Source: a virus
IMG/VR virus record: IMGVR_UViG_3300010149_000002
Coordinates: 1-64,000 of that record
Strand: one strand, 5' to 3'
DNA length: 64,000 nucleotides
The position numbers and the translations under genes were made by a program. The notes beneath the pieces are model-generated. The model did no database searches, was not told the DNA's origin, and saw nothing but the letters and a program-made list of their open reading frames with translations. Positions 29,737-38,315 of the stretch are shown here, one piece after another (position 1 is the stretch's first letter; every line of letters starts with the position of its first letter).

Positions 29737-30069
29737 ATGGCAAGAGAAAGAAGAACATCATCAAGATCAAGTAAGAGTAGTGGATCAAGTAGTAACAAAG
29801 GTTCAAAGACAACAGGTTATGTGACTTTGTTTGAGATCAAAGAGAACGATGAAGGTAAAGAGTATGTTCAGTTTGTAAAAAATGCTGAATATGTAAACAT
29901 AGAAGTGAATGGAGTTAATGTAAATGGTAAGTCTATTTATATCAATGACCCTGCAGAAAAGTTCGAGATCATGCTCGAAAAGGAAATGATTACTGAGGAG
30001 GAAGCCGAAGAAAAGATTGGCAGAATCCCTGAGTACATTTTAGAAGAAGGTACTGTAAAGCTTGACTAG
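29737..30069 (+). CDS. Protein with Ser/Arg-rich N-terminus
   Basis: 110 aa. Residues 1-27 are Ser, Arg, Lys and Gly only (RERRTSSRSSKSSGSSSNKG). The remainder is a soluble beta-rich then helical domain (VTLFEIKENDEGKEYVQFVK; then EEEAEEKIGRIPEY). It ends an operon in front of a strong terminator. Possible single-strand-DNA-binding protein by position with ERF and the acidic-tail protein; not shown. Confidence 0.55.
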   Translation: MARERRTSSRSSKSSGSSSNKGSKTTGYVTLFEIKENDEGKEYVQFVKNAEYVNIEVNGVNVNGKSIYINDPAEKFEIMLEKEMITEEEAEEKIGRIPEYILEEGTVKLD

Positions 30070-30108
30070 TTTTTCCTCCTTTATAGCTAGTGAGTTTTTG
30101 TCTGAATT

Positions 30109-30130
30109 GCCCCCTAAATGGGGGCTTTTT
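30109..30130 (+). terminator. Rho-independent terminator
   Basis: GCCCCC-TAAAT-GGGGGC followed by TTTTT. It ends the recombination operon; the next gene starts 13 nt later. Confidence 0.9.
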
Positions 30131-30142
30131 AAAAGGGATTAA

Positions 30143-30352
30143 ATGTATAACAAAGAAGATTATAGATCAAATAAAGAATCAATTGTAAAACACTATGAAA
30201 AGCGTGGTCTAAAAGATATGGCATCTTATTCGGCAATGACAGGAATCCCTGTGGTAGTTGTATATGAGTTGCTTCAAGAAGAGTATCCAGAGCTAGAAAA
30301 AGAGTTATCAGATAGAATTAAAGCCATTAATGATTTTTTTGGTATTAAATAG
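30143..30352 (+). CDS. Small helical early protein
   Basis: 69 aa, MYNKEDYRSNKESIVKHYEKRG..., helical with a helix-turn-helix-like middle (DMASYSAMTGIPVVVVYELLQ). It directly precedes the helicase gene, so a regulator or helicase accessory is possible. Confidence 0.55.
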   Translation: MYNKEDYRSNKESIVKHYEKRGLKDMASYSAMTGIPVVVVYELLQEEYPELEKELSDRIKAINDFFGIK

Positions 30353-30376
30353 AGAATTGAGTTTAGGAGGAAATAA

Positions 30377-31378
30377 ATGCAATTTAGCAGTAAAAGAAGA
30401 GAACAAGCAGGTATTCGATCTCTTGGTGAGCTAAGAAGAAAGGGTAGGGTAAAGCGTGGAAGCGATCCTGATCTATTCGTTCATGGTACACCAGAGTTTG
30501 ATTGCTTGGTACATAAATGGAGTCGTAAAGAGGTCTTAGGAGTCATTGGAGACAGTGGTGTTGGTAAGTCAGAGGTTGTGTTACAAATGATAAAAGACAT
30601 CCTTGTATCGAATCCTGAGAGCTGTGGAGTATATGTATCACTAGAAATGACTGACCAAGAAATAGCAAAGCGTTGGTTTGAAATGACAGGTGACGATGAG
30701 GATTTAGCAGACAGGTTATTTATATTATCTAGGTATGACGATGAGGGTAAGTCTAGAGAAGGTATTAGTATGCGTTGGATTAAAGAGCAACTAAATATCT
30801 ATAAAGATGCAATTGGTGATATTAGTTGTTTTGCACTAGACCATTTGCATGTATTGGGAGAGAATGACCCAAGTACTTTAAATTCAATTATGGTTGCTGT
30901 AAAAGAAATGGCGGTTAACTTAAATTGTTTAGGAATACCAATGGCACAGGTCAATAAGAGTTCTGGAGGAAAGGGTGAGATACCTTTAGATGCCGACTCT
31001 GTACTTGCTTGTAGTCAATTTAAGTATATCTCTAATAACATCATACAAATACATAGACCTATATTGAGATTAGAGGAGGATGCAGGTATAAGTATACTAG
31101 GATGGGGATATGCTAAAATTAGAGAGGCTAATAAAGAGGACAAGGTAAAAAGAGGTCAGAATAAATTACTAGCTTATGATAGGGACTTAAGATGTATTCG
31201 TAAAATGACTACAGAAGAGTACACTATTTTTAAACTATATTATAATACTTTATTAGAAATGAAGTCTGCGGAAGAAAGAAGTAAGTCTTTTTCTTATGAT
31301 TTAACTAAAGAAGTAAAGGGCAAAGACGGTAAAGTTGTCCAGATTAAAGAGATATTTAGTGGAGATTCAGGTGAGTAA
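30377..31378 (+). CDS. DnaB-like replicative helicase ATPase domain
   Basis: 333 aa. RecA-fold ATPase: Walker A GDSGVGKS (58-65), the DnaB-family SLEM motif (about 88-91), Walker B ALDHLHVL (Asp155) and a MAQVNKSSG sensor segment near 194. It lacks the N-terminal DnaB collar domain, so it is short, as in phage RecA-fold helicases. It would unwind DNA ahead of the PolA-type polymerase. AGGAGG precedes the ATG. The end overlaps the HNH gene. Confidence 0.8.
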   Translation: MQFSSKRREQAGIRSLGELRRKGRVKRGSDPDLFVHGTPEFDCLVHKWSRKEVLGVIGDSGVGKSEVVLQMIKDILVSNPESCGVYVSLEMTDQEIAKRWFEMTGDDEDLADRLFILSRYDDEGKSREGISMRWIKEQLNIYKDAIGDISCFALDHLHVLGENDPSTLNSIMVAVKEMAVNLNCLGIPMAQVNKSSGGKGEIPLDADSVLACSQFKYISNNIIQIHRPILRLEEDAGISILGWGYAKIREANKEDKVKRGQNKLLAYDRDLRCIRKMTTEEYTIFKLYYNTLLEMKSAEERSKSFSYDLTKEVKGKDGKVVQIKEIFSGDSGE

Positions 31379-31883
31379 TGAGGTTTGGAAGGATATTATA
31401 GGGTATGAAGGTTTATACAAAGTATCGAACAAAGGTAAAGTGTATAGCCTTTTATCCAATAAAGAACTTTCTCAAAACAAAACAAATGGGAATGGTTATA
31501 TAATTTGTACATTGTGTAAGAATAAACAAAAGAAAAATAAATATGTACATAGATTAGTAGCCTACCATTTTGTTGAAAACAAAAATAACGATAATATAGT
31601 AAACCATATTGACGGTAATCTAAAAAATAATAATGCCGACAATTTAGAATGGTGTGACCAAAAAAGAAATGTTAGACATTATATTGAAAATGGTTTAAAA
31701 TCAGATTACGGAGTAAACTCTCCAAATACAAAATTAAATAAAAGAGATATATTAGAAATAAGACATTACTTAAAAGAAGGTAGTATCACACAAAAAGAAA
31801 TAGCTTTAATTTACGATGTTTCTCAGACTACAATTAGTCATATAAACCTTAACAAGAGACATGCTAATCGTGCGGAGGATTAA
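31371..31883 (+). CDS. NUMOD4-HNH homing endonuclease (GTG start)
   Basis: 171 aa. N-terminal NUMOD4 segment (EVWKDIIGYEGLYKVSNKGKV), central HNH core (VHRLVAYHFV, then VNHIDGNLKNNNADNLEW) and a C-terminal helix-turn-helix of the NUMOD1 kind (ITQKEIALIYDVSQTTISHI). This order matches free-standing phage homing nucleases. GTG at 31371 follows GGAG and overlaps the helicase stop, so it sits exactly at the helicase 3' end. Confidence 0.85.
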   Translation: MSNEVWKDIIGYEGLYKVSNKGKVYSLLSNKELSQNKTNGNGYIICTLCKNKQKKNKYVHRLVAYHFVENKNNDNIVNHIDGNLKNNNADNLEWCDQKRNVRHYIENGLKSDYGVNSPNTKLNKRDILEIRHYLKEGSITQKEIALIYDVSQTTISHINLNKRHANRAED

Positions 31884-32095
31884 TGAAGTATTTATTATGT
31901 TTTTATTTAGGAGCTTGTATTACTACGGTAGCTTTCTATTATAAATTTCCTGTTAACCAAACTAAAAAAGAATATATATCAAGTTGCAGGACAACTTTTA
32001 GTGCAGGTCTTTTAACATCTGTTATGAAGAATACTGAAGATGAGATTAAACAGGTGCAAAATAAATGGTGTAACATGAGGTTTAGATATGAGTAG
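31883..32095 (+). CDS. Small membrane or secreted protein
   Basis: 70 aa. N-terminal membrane segment (MKYLLCFYLGACITTVAFYY) and a soluble tail with two Cys (SSCRTTFSAG, NKWCNMR). Either a signal anchor or a signal peptide. No family recognised. Confidence 0.55.
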   Translation: MKYLLCFYLGACITTVAFYYKFPVNQTKKEYISSCRTTFSAGLLTSVMKNTEDEIKQVQNKWCNMRFRYE

Positions 32096-32399
32096 TTTTT
32101 TAAGTCATTTAGAAGATTTTTTACATGCAGTAGAATGTGATACAGCTAGGGCTGATAACATAATTGAAATTAAAGTAAAATCTGATTTGTTTTTTATAAT
32201 AGCACATGAACTTCTAAAGACGGATAGTCGAGGACTTTTTACTGACCAGTTAACTAATTTAAAAGAGTGTAAAAGTTATATATTGACTACTAGCTTTTCT
32301 AATGTAAAAATAGTAAGAGACGTTGAAGAAGAGATCCAAGAAAAAAGACAAAAGATAGAGCAATTGAAAAGAGAAATAGAGGAACTAAAAAATGAATAA
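32088..32399 (+). CDS. Early protein with C-terminal coiled coil
   Basis: 103 aa, MSSFLSHLEDFLHAVECDTARAD..., with a C-terminal coiled coil (EEEIQEKRQKIEQLKREIEEL). Overlaps both neighbours by 8 nt. No family recognised. Confidence 0.55.
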   Translation: MSSFLSHLEDFLHAVECDTARADNIIEIKVKSDLFFIIAHELLKTDSRGLFTDQLTNLKECKSYILTTSFSNVKIVRDVEEEIQEKRQKIEQLKREIEELKNE

Positions 32400-32694
32400 T
32401 AAAATATTATCATACGAAGAATTAAAATATATGTTAAAATCTCTTGAAGTTTTACAAAAGTTACATAAAGATATATATAATGACGGTGCTTATAGTATTA
32501 AGCGTAGAGCAAGACATCAGCAAAGAGCTATGGAACTAAAAAAAGAGATTAACTTACTTCTAACTGCAATCCACCATGCAAAGCAAGCTAGAAAATTATA
32601 TGACTATAAAAGATTACACGATCAAGAGGTAATAAGAGGAAGTTGTACTGCTAATTATATAAGCGGAGTAGGTACTTTAGTTGAGGAGGAGTAA
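32392..32694 (+). CDS. Basic helical early protein
   Basis: 100 aa, MNNKILSYEELKYMLKSLEVLQ..., basic, all-helical (KRRARHQQRAMELKKEIN). No family recognised. Confidence 0.55.
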   Translation: MNNKILSYEELKYMLKSLEVLQKLHKDIYNDGAYSIKRRARHQQRAMELKKEINLLLTAIHHAKQARKLYDYKRLHDQEVIRGSCTANYISGVGTLVEEE

Positions 32695-32858
32695 TGTTTA
32701 AGTTTATAAAAATAAAAGATCCTGATAATAAATTTGACCTAGTAGACATAGAGTTCGCTATAGAACAATCTGATCTAACAAAAGCAGAATTGAAAGAGAT
32801 CTTTAACGAGTTTTTAAGAGCTTGTGGTTACATGGTGAGTTATGATGGGGAGGAATAG
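32694..32858 (+). CDS. Small acidic early protein
   Basis: 54 aa, MFKFIKIKDPDNKFDLVDIEF... ending VSYDGEE. GAGGAG lies just upstream of the ATG; the stop shares a base with the primase start. No family recognised. Confidence 0.6.
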   Translation: MFKFIKIKDPDNKFDLVDIEFAIEQSDLTKAELKEIFNEFLRACGYMVSYDGEE

Positions 32859-33772
32859 TGCAAGTAAGTATTTTCAAAAAGGCTAAAGCACATCCAAAGA
32901 GTAAGGAAGAGAAGATAAAGAACTCTAAATATGCTTCTAGTCCTTATATGCCGGAGATTGTGGAATTTGACAATGAAGATGGTCTTATAGAACTTATAAC
33001 TCATTACTCTTGGTCGCCAATGGTATTTGAAACATACCGTAGAGAGTCCGACTTTGTAAAGACTGATCTAATTGCATTTGACATTGACGATGGCATGACA
33101 ATTGATGAGGCAGAAAAGGTTGTTGAGGAACTTGAACTAGCAGCATTGTGTATGCCAAGTACAAGTCATACAGAAGAGCACCATAAGTTTCGACTAATAT
33201 TCCCATTGTCAAGATCAATCCAATCTATTGATGAATATAAAGAGACATATGCTAAATTAGCAGAGTACTTTCCAGTTGACCCACAATGTAAAGATGCCTG
33301 TCGTTTCTACTTTGGATCTACTGACGATGATGGCTTTTGGATAGAGGGTAAACTATATACTCCTGTAAAGCCTAAACCTAAGCTCTCAGAGAGTTTTGAT
33401 AGGTCACGCTATACTGACACCATAGAAGTTGGTGAAGAGGTAGAGGACGTTGTGAAGGCTTTATATGGAGAGGATAGAGACAAGATACCAGAGCAAGTAG
33501 ATTACTTTATAAGAAATGCTCATACTGGTTTATCTGGATATTGGCATAATAGTGCTAATAGTTTTGTGTTTACATTGGCTTTACAAGACGTACCATTTGA
33601 AAGGGTAGCTGCTGTATTTGAAGAACTAGCACCAGAGCCATTAGATGACCATGATGAGTATCTACTTGAAAGGTCGTATGCTGATGGTCAGTCTAAAAGA
33701 GAAGATATAGAAAAGGTTGACAGAAAAGAAAAAAGGAGTAATAATAGAAGAAGTCGCAGGAGGACTAGATGA
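32858..33772 (+). CDS. AEP-superfamily primase (PrimPol-like), GTG start
   Basis: 304 aa. DLIAFDIDDG carries the DxD metal pair (Asp75, Asp77), followed by the PSTSHTEEHHKFRLIFPL segment (about 100-117) with the SxH-type and basic residues of archaeo-eukaryotic primases. The C-terminal half is helical, with a Lys/Arg-rich end (KEKRSNNRRSRRRTR). It would prime replication for the PolA-type polymerase. The start is GTG, sharing a base with the previous stop; AGGAG lies upstream. No helicase domain is fused. Confidence 0.75.
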   Translation: MQVSIFKKAKAHPKSKEEKIKNSKYASSPYMPEIVEFDNEDGLIELITHYSWSPMVFETYRRESDFVKTDLIAFDIDDGMTIDEAEKVVEELELAALCMPSTSHTEEHHKFRLIFPLSRSIQSIDEYKETYAKLAEYFPVDPQCKDACRFYFGSTDDDGFWIEGKLYTPVKPKPKLSESFDRSRYTDTIEVGEEVEDVVKALYGEDRDKIPEQVDYFIRNAHTGLSGYWHNSANSFVFTLALQDVPFERVAAVFEELAPEPLDDHDEYLLERSYADGQSKREDIEKVDRKEKRSNNRRSRRRTR

Positions 33773-34068
33773 GTAAAAACTATAAATTAGAAGATGAACT
33801 AAGAAAAGCAGTACAAAATGCTTTGGACTATGTTAATGAAGATAATGTTGTAGAGATCTTAACAAAAGAGTTAACAAGCAGGATAGATGATATGTATATG
33901 TATCGTCAAGACGCTTTTGGGACGGATCTTAGGAGACGGATACAAGATGAACTTACTAAAAGGTATGTTGAAGACAACTATGAAAAAATACTAAAACACA
34001 TTGATATGGATACTATAAATAGAGCTATTAACCTGAATGTTGCTAAGAAATTCTCAAAGGATTTATAA
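33769..34068 (+). CDS. Helical early protein
   Basis: 99 aa, MSKNYKLEDELRKAVQNALDYVN..., helical, mixed charge. Overlaps the primase stop by 4 nt (ATGA). No family recognised; the operon suggests a replication accessory. Confidence 0.55.
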   Translation: MSKNYKLEDELRKAVQNALDYVNEDNVVEILTKELTSRIDDMYMYRQDAFGTDLRRRIQDELTKRYVEDNYEKILKHIDMDTINRAINLNVAKKFSKDL

Positions 34069-34427
34069 TGAAGTTTTTAGAGTTTTTAAACGATAAAGAA
34101 AAAATAATAGACGTACCTGTAGAAAAAGAACTTGATGTTCCTAGATTAAAATTTGAGTTAACTTTTGTTGGAAAAAGGGATGAGGTGGAAATTTATACTG
34201 AAATTTCGGACGCACCTGTATCATATAGGGGCATCGTTTGTAGACAGGAAGAGCTTCTGATAAAAGAGTATGCTATGCTTATGGACTCATTAAAAAGATA
34301 TGAACTAGATAGCAATAAAAAAGTACTTATGAAAGATTATTTTACATTAGCAAAAATTGAACTAAAAGATGTAAGTGTTATCAGAAAAACAGTTACTATA
34401 TATGAGCAACGTGTTGTTAGGACTTAG
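34068..34427 (+). CDS. Early protein, unknown
   Basis: 119 aa, MKFLEFLNDKEKIIDVPVEKELD..., mixed alpha/beta (RLKFELTFVGKRDEVEIYTEI). Its last 26 nt overlap the metalloprotease-like gene. No family recognised. Confidence 0.55.
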   Translation: MKFLEFLNDKEKIIDVPVEKELDVPRLKFELTFVGKRDEVEIYTEISDAPVSYRGIVCRQEELLIKEYAMLMDSLKRYELDSNKKVLMKDYFTLAKIELKDVSVIRKTVTIYEQRVVRT

Positions 34428-34845
34428 GACTGTGTTATATTTAGTAATGACATCTATGATGTATTTGTTCTACACTCCTTTAGAATATGGTAGACATAAA
34501 GATTTTAAACCATACATAAAAGAAGTTAGAAGGTTGTCTAAAGGAAATCTATCTGGCAAGAAAATTAGTATGAACTATACTGAGTATCGTCCAAATGCTC
34601 TAGGAACGTGTTTACCTTGGAGAAATGAGATAATAATTAATAAAAAACATTGGCAAACCATGAGTCATTATGATAGGATATTATTGATAGCACATGAGAT
34701 AGCTCATTGTGAAAAAGGTATCAAGCATATTAACGGATTAGAATTTTGGGGATGTGCAAAGCATTTTATGCACCATCAAGATACAGGCAAGTGGTGTAAC
34801 AGAACAAGATTTAGAGAGTATGTAAAACAGATGCAGGAGATTTAG
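34402..34845 (+). CDS. Membrane-anchored HExxH metalloprotease-like protein
   Basis: About 147 aa. A hydrophobic N-terminus (VLLGLRTVLYLVMTSMMYLFY) is followed by a domain with AHEIAH (about residues 99-104, HExxH) and further His in GIKHINGLEFWG and KHFMHHQDTG, enough for a zinc peptidase site. It differs from the SprT-like gene at 17317. The start is uncertain: ATG at 34402 has no clear ribosome site. Confidence 0.6.
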   Translation: MSNVLLGLRTVLYLVMTSMMYLFYTPLEYGRHKDFKPYIKEVRRLSKGNLSGKKISMNYTEYRPNALGTCLPWRNEIIINKKHWQTMSHYDRILLIAHEIAHCEKGIKHINGLEFWGCAKHFMHHQDTGKWCNRTRFREYVKQMQEI

Positions 34846-35081
34846 TGGATAGCAATTCTGGACTTTGTAATGTAAGAATGTGGAAGTTGTTTATGGAAAT
34901 ATTTGACATGGACGATGATTACCTTATGGAAGAGGTCTTAGCATTAGATTATTATGATCAGCCTCATGTGGAGAGAATTGTAAATAACTATATGCTAAAT
35001 GGAGGTATTACTCCAGAAGAAAGACAAAGGTTAATTGGATTCTATATACTTGTATGGGATGACGGAGAATTGGAGGATTAA
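34845..35081 (+). CDS. Small acidic early protein (GTG start)
   Basis: 78 aa, MDSNSGLCNVRMWKLFMEIFDMDDDYL..., acidic, helical. GCAGGAG lies before the GTG; the stop shares a base with the polymerase start. No family recognised. Confidence 0.55.
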   Translation: MDSNSGLCNVRMWKLFMEIFDMDDDYLMEEVLALDYYDQPHVERIVNNYMLNGGITPEERQRLIGFYILVWDDGELED

Positions 35082-37357
35082 TGGTCAAAAAAGATTATAC
35101 AATAATAAACGATAAGAGATCATTCCAAAAAGCACTACAACACGCTAAACAATCAGAATACCTAGCATTTGATACAGAGACTACAGGACTAAATGTAAGA
35201 AAAGATAAAGTAATTGGATATTCGTTCTCTGGTGATATTGGTGTTGGTTTTTACATGCCTTTATATTACTATGACCCATTACAAGAAAAGCTACTAAGAC
35301 ATCCTGTAAACGATCAAGTAGATCATCAAGAATTATTATTTGCCTTAGCTAACCAAGACCTATTAATGTGGAATGCAAGTTTTGATGTTAGGATGGTTAA
35401 AAACAACTTTGGGATTGATTTAGGTGTACCTTTACTTGCAGATGTTATGCTTATGAAACACACTGTAGAAGAAGAGGGTAGCTTTAGGTTAAAAGATGTT
35501 GCTATCCAATACCAAGAAGAGATTGGGTTAGATATTGAGAGAGCTGCTAACGAAGAGCAGATTGAACTTAAGGCTAGTATTGAGAAAAATGGTGGAAGCG
35601 TTACTAAGACTAATTATGAGCTTTACAAAGGCGATTTAGATATCATTGGTAAATATGCTTGTGCAGATACAGATTTAACTCTTAGACTTGGGGAACTATT
35701 TGCAGATAAGTTGGCAGATGAGGACTTAGAAGAATTATATTATGACAGCGAGGTAATGCCCCTTTATAAAGAAGTTACAATTAAAATGGAAGAAAAGGGT
35801 ATAGAACTTGACCTTGATCTAATTAATGAAACTAGGGAATCTTTACTAAAGGACATTGATAGGTTAGAGTCCGAAGTTATTGAAGATCTCATGGCAACAG
35901 AAGCTGCTCAAGATTGGTTTGAGGACTTTCTTTATGAAAAATACCCTGTGTCTACTAAAGGTAAATTTGGTCAATATGTTTGCGAATATTTTAATTTAGA
36001 TCTACCAAAGACTAAATCCGGTAAGTTTAGCTTAACAGAAAAGTCAATAAAGACAATTAAAACTCCTAATGATGGTAGTGATTTTTTATTAGGTCTTAGT
36101 GATTTAGACCAAGAAGATATCTATGAAATTCAATATAAAATGCACATGGACAAACAAGGTTCTATTTTAAATATTAGCTCTAAAAAACAACTTGGAGAGG
36201 TTGTATTTGATTATATGAATATTGAACCTATATCAAAAACTGATAAGGGATCACCACAGTTTAATGATACTATGATACAGAAACTAGAAGAAATGGGATT
36301 TGAATGGGCTAGAAAACTTGGCAACTATAATAAGCTTATAAAGATCAAAGGTGCATATATTGATAGGTTTTTAGATGCAGAAGAAGATGGTATGTTTTAC
36401 CCTAGTTTCTTTCAACATAGAACCATAAGTGGACGCTATGGAAGCGATATGCAGCAATTGCCTCGTCCAAAAGAAGAGGGAGAACAAGATCCTATAGTAC
36501 TTAAGTATACTAATATAATTAGAAAATTCTTTATATCTGGAGAGGGTAGAACCTTTATAGATAACGACTATGAATCACTTGAGCCACATGTTTTTGCACA
36601 TGTTTCCGGTGATGAAGGATTAAGGGATATTTTTAGAAAAGGACATGATTTTTACTCAACAATTGCTATTGCAACAGAAGGATTAGAAGGAGTAAGTGCT
36701 GACAAAAAAGCTGAAAACTATCTTGGAAAAGTTAACAAACCATTGCGTCAAAAGGCTAAAGCGTACTCTCTCGGAGTTCCTTATGGAATGAAGGGGTTTG
36801 CACTAGGTATGACTCTTGGAATCCCTACAGAGGAAGCTGACAAGCTTATAGAGAACTATCTAAATGGTTTTCCAGAGTTAAAGAAGTGGATGAAAGAGTC
36901 CGAAGAAAAGGCACAACATTTGGGATATGTTGATTCAGAAGTTGGACGTAAAAGACACTTGCCAGAAGTTAAAAGGTTACATAGAATATACGGCAGTAAG
37001 TTGCTAGATTATAAATATAGACCAAAGTTAAATAAGAAGTTTGGAAAGGATGTGGTATTAAATATGTATAGAGATTATAAAAATGGTCTTAATAACGCAA
37101 AGAACTTTCAAATCCAAAGTCTTTCAGCTAGTATAGTGAATATGGCTGCTATAGAGATTAATAGAGAACTTGATAAAAGAGGAATTGATGGATGGGTTGC
37201 ATTACAGATTCACGATCAATTAGTTGTAAATGTTCCAGAAGAAAGGGCAGAAGAGTGTAGAGAATTAGTGCAAGATATTATGGAAAATAATTATAAACTA
37301 TCATTAGATTTGAAAGCTCCTGCGGAACTGAGTACGAATCTAGCAGATGGTCACTAG
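35081..37357 (+). CDS. Family A DNA polymerase with 3'-5' exonuclease
   Basis: 758 aa. The exonuclease shows ExoI DTETTGL (Asp31, Glu33), ExoII WNASFDVRM and ExoIII YACADTDL. The polymerase shows motif A DNDYESLEPHVFAH (Asp496), motif B RQKAKAYSLGVPYG (Arg556) and motif C QIHDQLVV (His711-Asp-Gln). The residue matching E. coli Pol I Phe762 is Leu564. Motif C has Gln where most relatives have Glu. There is no 5'-3' exonuclease domain. It is the replicase of the phage; helicase and primase are encoded upstream in the same operon. Confidence 0.95.
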   Translation: MVKKDYTIINDKRSFQKALQHAKQSEYLAFDTETTGLNVRKDKVIGYSFSGDIGVGFYMPLYYYDPLQEKLLRHPVNDQVDHQELLFALANQDLLMWNASFDVRMVKNNFGIDLGVPLLADVMLMKHTVEEEGSFRLKDVAIQYQEEIGLDIERAANEEQIELKASIEKNGGSVTKTNYELYKGDLDIIGKYACADTDLTLRLGELFADKLADEDLEELYYDSEVMPLYKEVTIKMEEKGIELDLDLINETRESLLKDIDRLESEVIEDLMATEAAQDWFEDFLYEKYPVSTKGKFGQYVCEYFNLDLPKTKSGKFSLTEKSIKTIKTPNDGSDFLLGLSDLDQEDIYEIQYKMHMDKQGSILNISSKKQLGEVVFDYMNIEPISKTDKGSPQFNDTMIQKLEEMGFEWARKLGNYNKLIKIKGAYIDRFLDAEEDGMFYPSFFQHRTISGRYGSDMQQLPRPKEEGEQDPIVLKYTNIIRKFFISGEGRTFIDNDYESLEPHVFAHVSGDEGLRDIFRKGHDFYSTIAIATEGLEGVSADKKAENYLGKVNKPLRQKAKAYSLGVPYGMKGFALGMTLGIPTEEADKLIENYLNGFPELKKWMKESEEKAQHLGYVDSEVGRKRHLPEVKRLHRIYGSKLLDYKYRPKLNKKFGKDVVLNMYRDYKNGLNNAKNFQIQSLSASIVNMAAIEINRELDKRGIDGWVALQIHDQLVVNVPEERAEECRELVQDIMENNYKLSLDLKAPAELSTNLADGH

Positions 37358-37365
37358 GGGGTAAT

Positions 37366-37482
37366 ATGCCAGAAGATGGTAACAGAGTTGAATTTAAAGA
37401 AGGATTTAACATTCCCTTTTTAATAGGATATTGTATGTTTTTATTTTACCTATCCACATTTTTCTTTATTGACATATTTTAA
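37366..37482 (+). CDS. Tiny membrane protein
   Basis: 38 aa: acidic start (MPEDGNRVEFKEGFN) and one membrane segment (IPFLIGYCMFLFYLSTFFFIDIF). GGGGG lies just upstream. Its 3' end overlaps the -35 box of a possible promoter for the tRNA-like gene. Confidence 0.5.
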   Translation: MPEDGNRVEFKEGFNIPFLIGYCMFLFYLSTFFFIDIF

Positions 37483-37497
37483 AAATAATAGTAACAT
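37469..37497 (+). promoter_or_regulatory. Possible sigma-70-like promoter for the tRNA-like gene
   Basis: TTGACA (37469-37474), 17-bp spacer, TAACAT (37492-37497; four of six match). It precedes 140 nt of leader without a gene, then the tRNA-like gene. The leader contains short hairpins, including GGTC-GCT-GACC near 37624-37633. Confidence 0.45.
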
Positions 37498-37640
37498 TTA
37501 ATTGTAACAGACCAATTCAAGGGTTATGCTAAGAAGCGGTACATAATAAGTTACAGGTGTCACATACCTCCTCGATTCAGTAATACTAGTTATATTTTGA
37601 ACGGGTTTAAAAATTGTGAGTTGGTCGCTGACCATTTTAT

Positions 37641-37748
37641 CGAAATGTAGCTCAGTTGGTTAGAGCACCTGACTATGAAGCAAGCGACTAGGTAACGAAA
37701 TCGTGAGGCGGAGGGAGGTCGGTGGTTCGATTCCACCCATTTCGACCA
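37641..37748 (+). tRNA. tRNA-like gene with disrupted anticodon arm
   Basis: 108 nt. Acceptor stem CGAAATG/CATTTCG is perfect (7 bp), discriminator A and CCA are encoded. The D arm GCTC/GAGC and T arm GGTGG/CCACC with loop TTCGATT are perfect. But the anticodon region is about 31 nt too long: after CCTGA and a CTATGAA loop, the pairing strand TCAGG is missing; instead come about 36 nt including an ACGA/TCGT hairpin. It may be a decayed tRNA, a tRNA with an insertion, or a tRNA-like RNA. The anticodon cannot be assigned. Confidence 0.7.
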
Positions 37749-37760
37749 TTAAGGAGTATT

Positions 37761-38315
37761 ATGAATATTAGTTTACCGCCAATGGGCGTTTACATTAGAA
37801 ACAAATTTACACATCATAAAGATGATCCAAACTACAATGGTAAGACATGGGGTAGACTTATTGGTATAAGATCTTTACAGAATCAAGCTATGCAGTTTCA
37901 AGTGTTATTAGAAACAGGGGCATTGTTTACAGGACTTCCTGCCCATGCAATATGTTTTGAAGAAGATGCACCTGATAGAAATCTTATAGATTGTCAGATG
38001 TGGGACAGTATTAGCTCCAAGATTGATTATGTTCAGTATAAAACTTTACTTTATATGCCATGTAACTTAAAGCTTCATTCAGGAGAACTTATAAAAGGTG
38101 AGTATCTATTTACAATTGACCATGTTGGAGAAGATGACCTAAGTCGTGATCCTACCGAGTGGAAAATGTTTCATGTTATAAAGTCAGATGAAGGTAATAT
38201 ACATTTATATCCACAATATAGAATACAGTTTTTAGATGATGCATTATCGTCTAAAGCAGAAGGTGGACTACCAAGATATCAATTTAATGAAACAATATGG
38301 AGATTGGGATCGTGA
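37761..38315 (+). CDS. Conserved-looking phage protein, unknown
   Basis: 185 aa, MNISLPPMGVYIRNKFTHHKDDPN..., soluble, mixed alpha/beta. AAGGAG lies 6 nt before the ATG at 37761, 12 nt after the CCA of the tRNA-like gene; longer starts inside the tRNA are unlikely. It overlaps the dUTPase start. Function unknown. Confidence 0.65.
   Translation: MNISLPPMGVYIRNKFTHHKDDPNYNGKTWGRLIGIRSLQNQAMQFQVLLETGALFTGLPAHAICFEEDAPDRNLIDCQMWDSISSKIDYVQYKTLLYMPCNLKLHSGELIKGEYLFTIDHVGEDDLSRDPTEWKMFHVIKSDEGNIHLYPQYRIQFLDDALSSKAEGGLPRYQFNETIWRLGS

Noticed and set aside
35081-37357. Single-subunit RNA polymerase
   Set aside because: The only single-polypeptide polymerase of this size carries exonuclease motifs and DNA-polymerase motifs A, B and C.
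37500-37640. A second tRNA upstream of the tRNA-like gene
   Set aside because: Short hairpins exist, but no acceptor stem, T-loop or CCA could be found.
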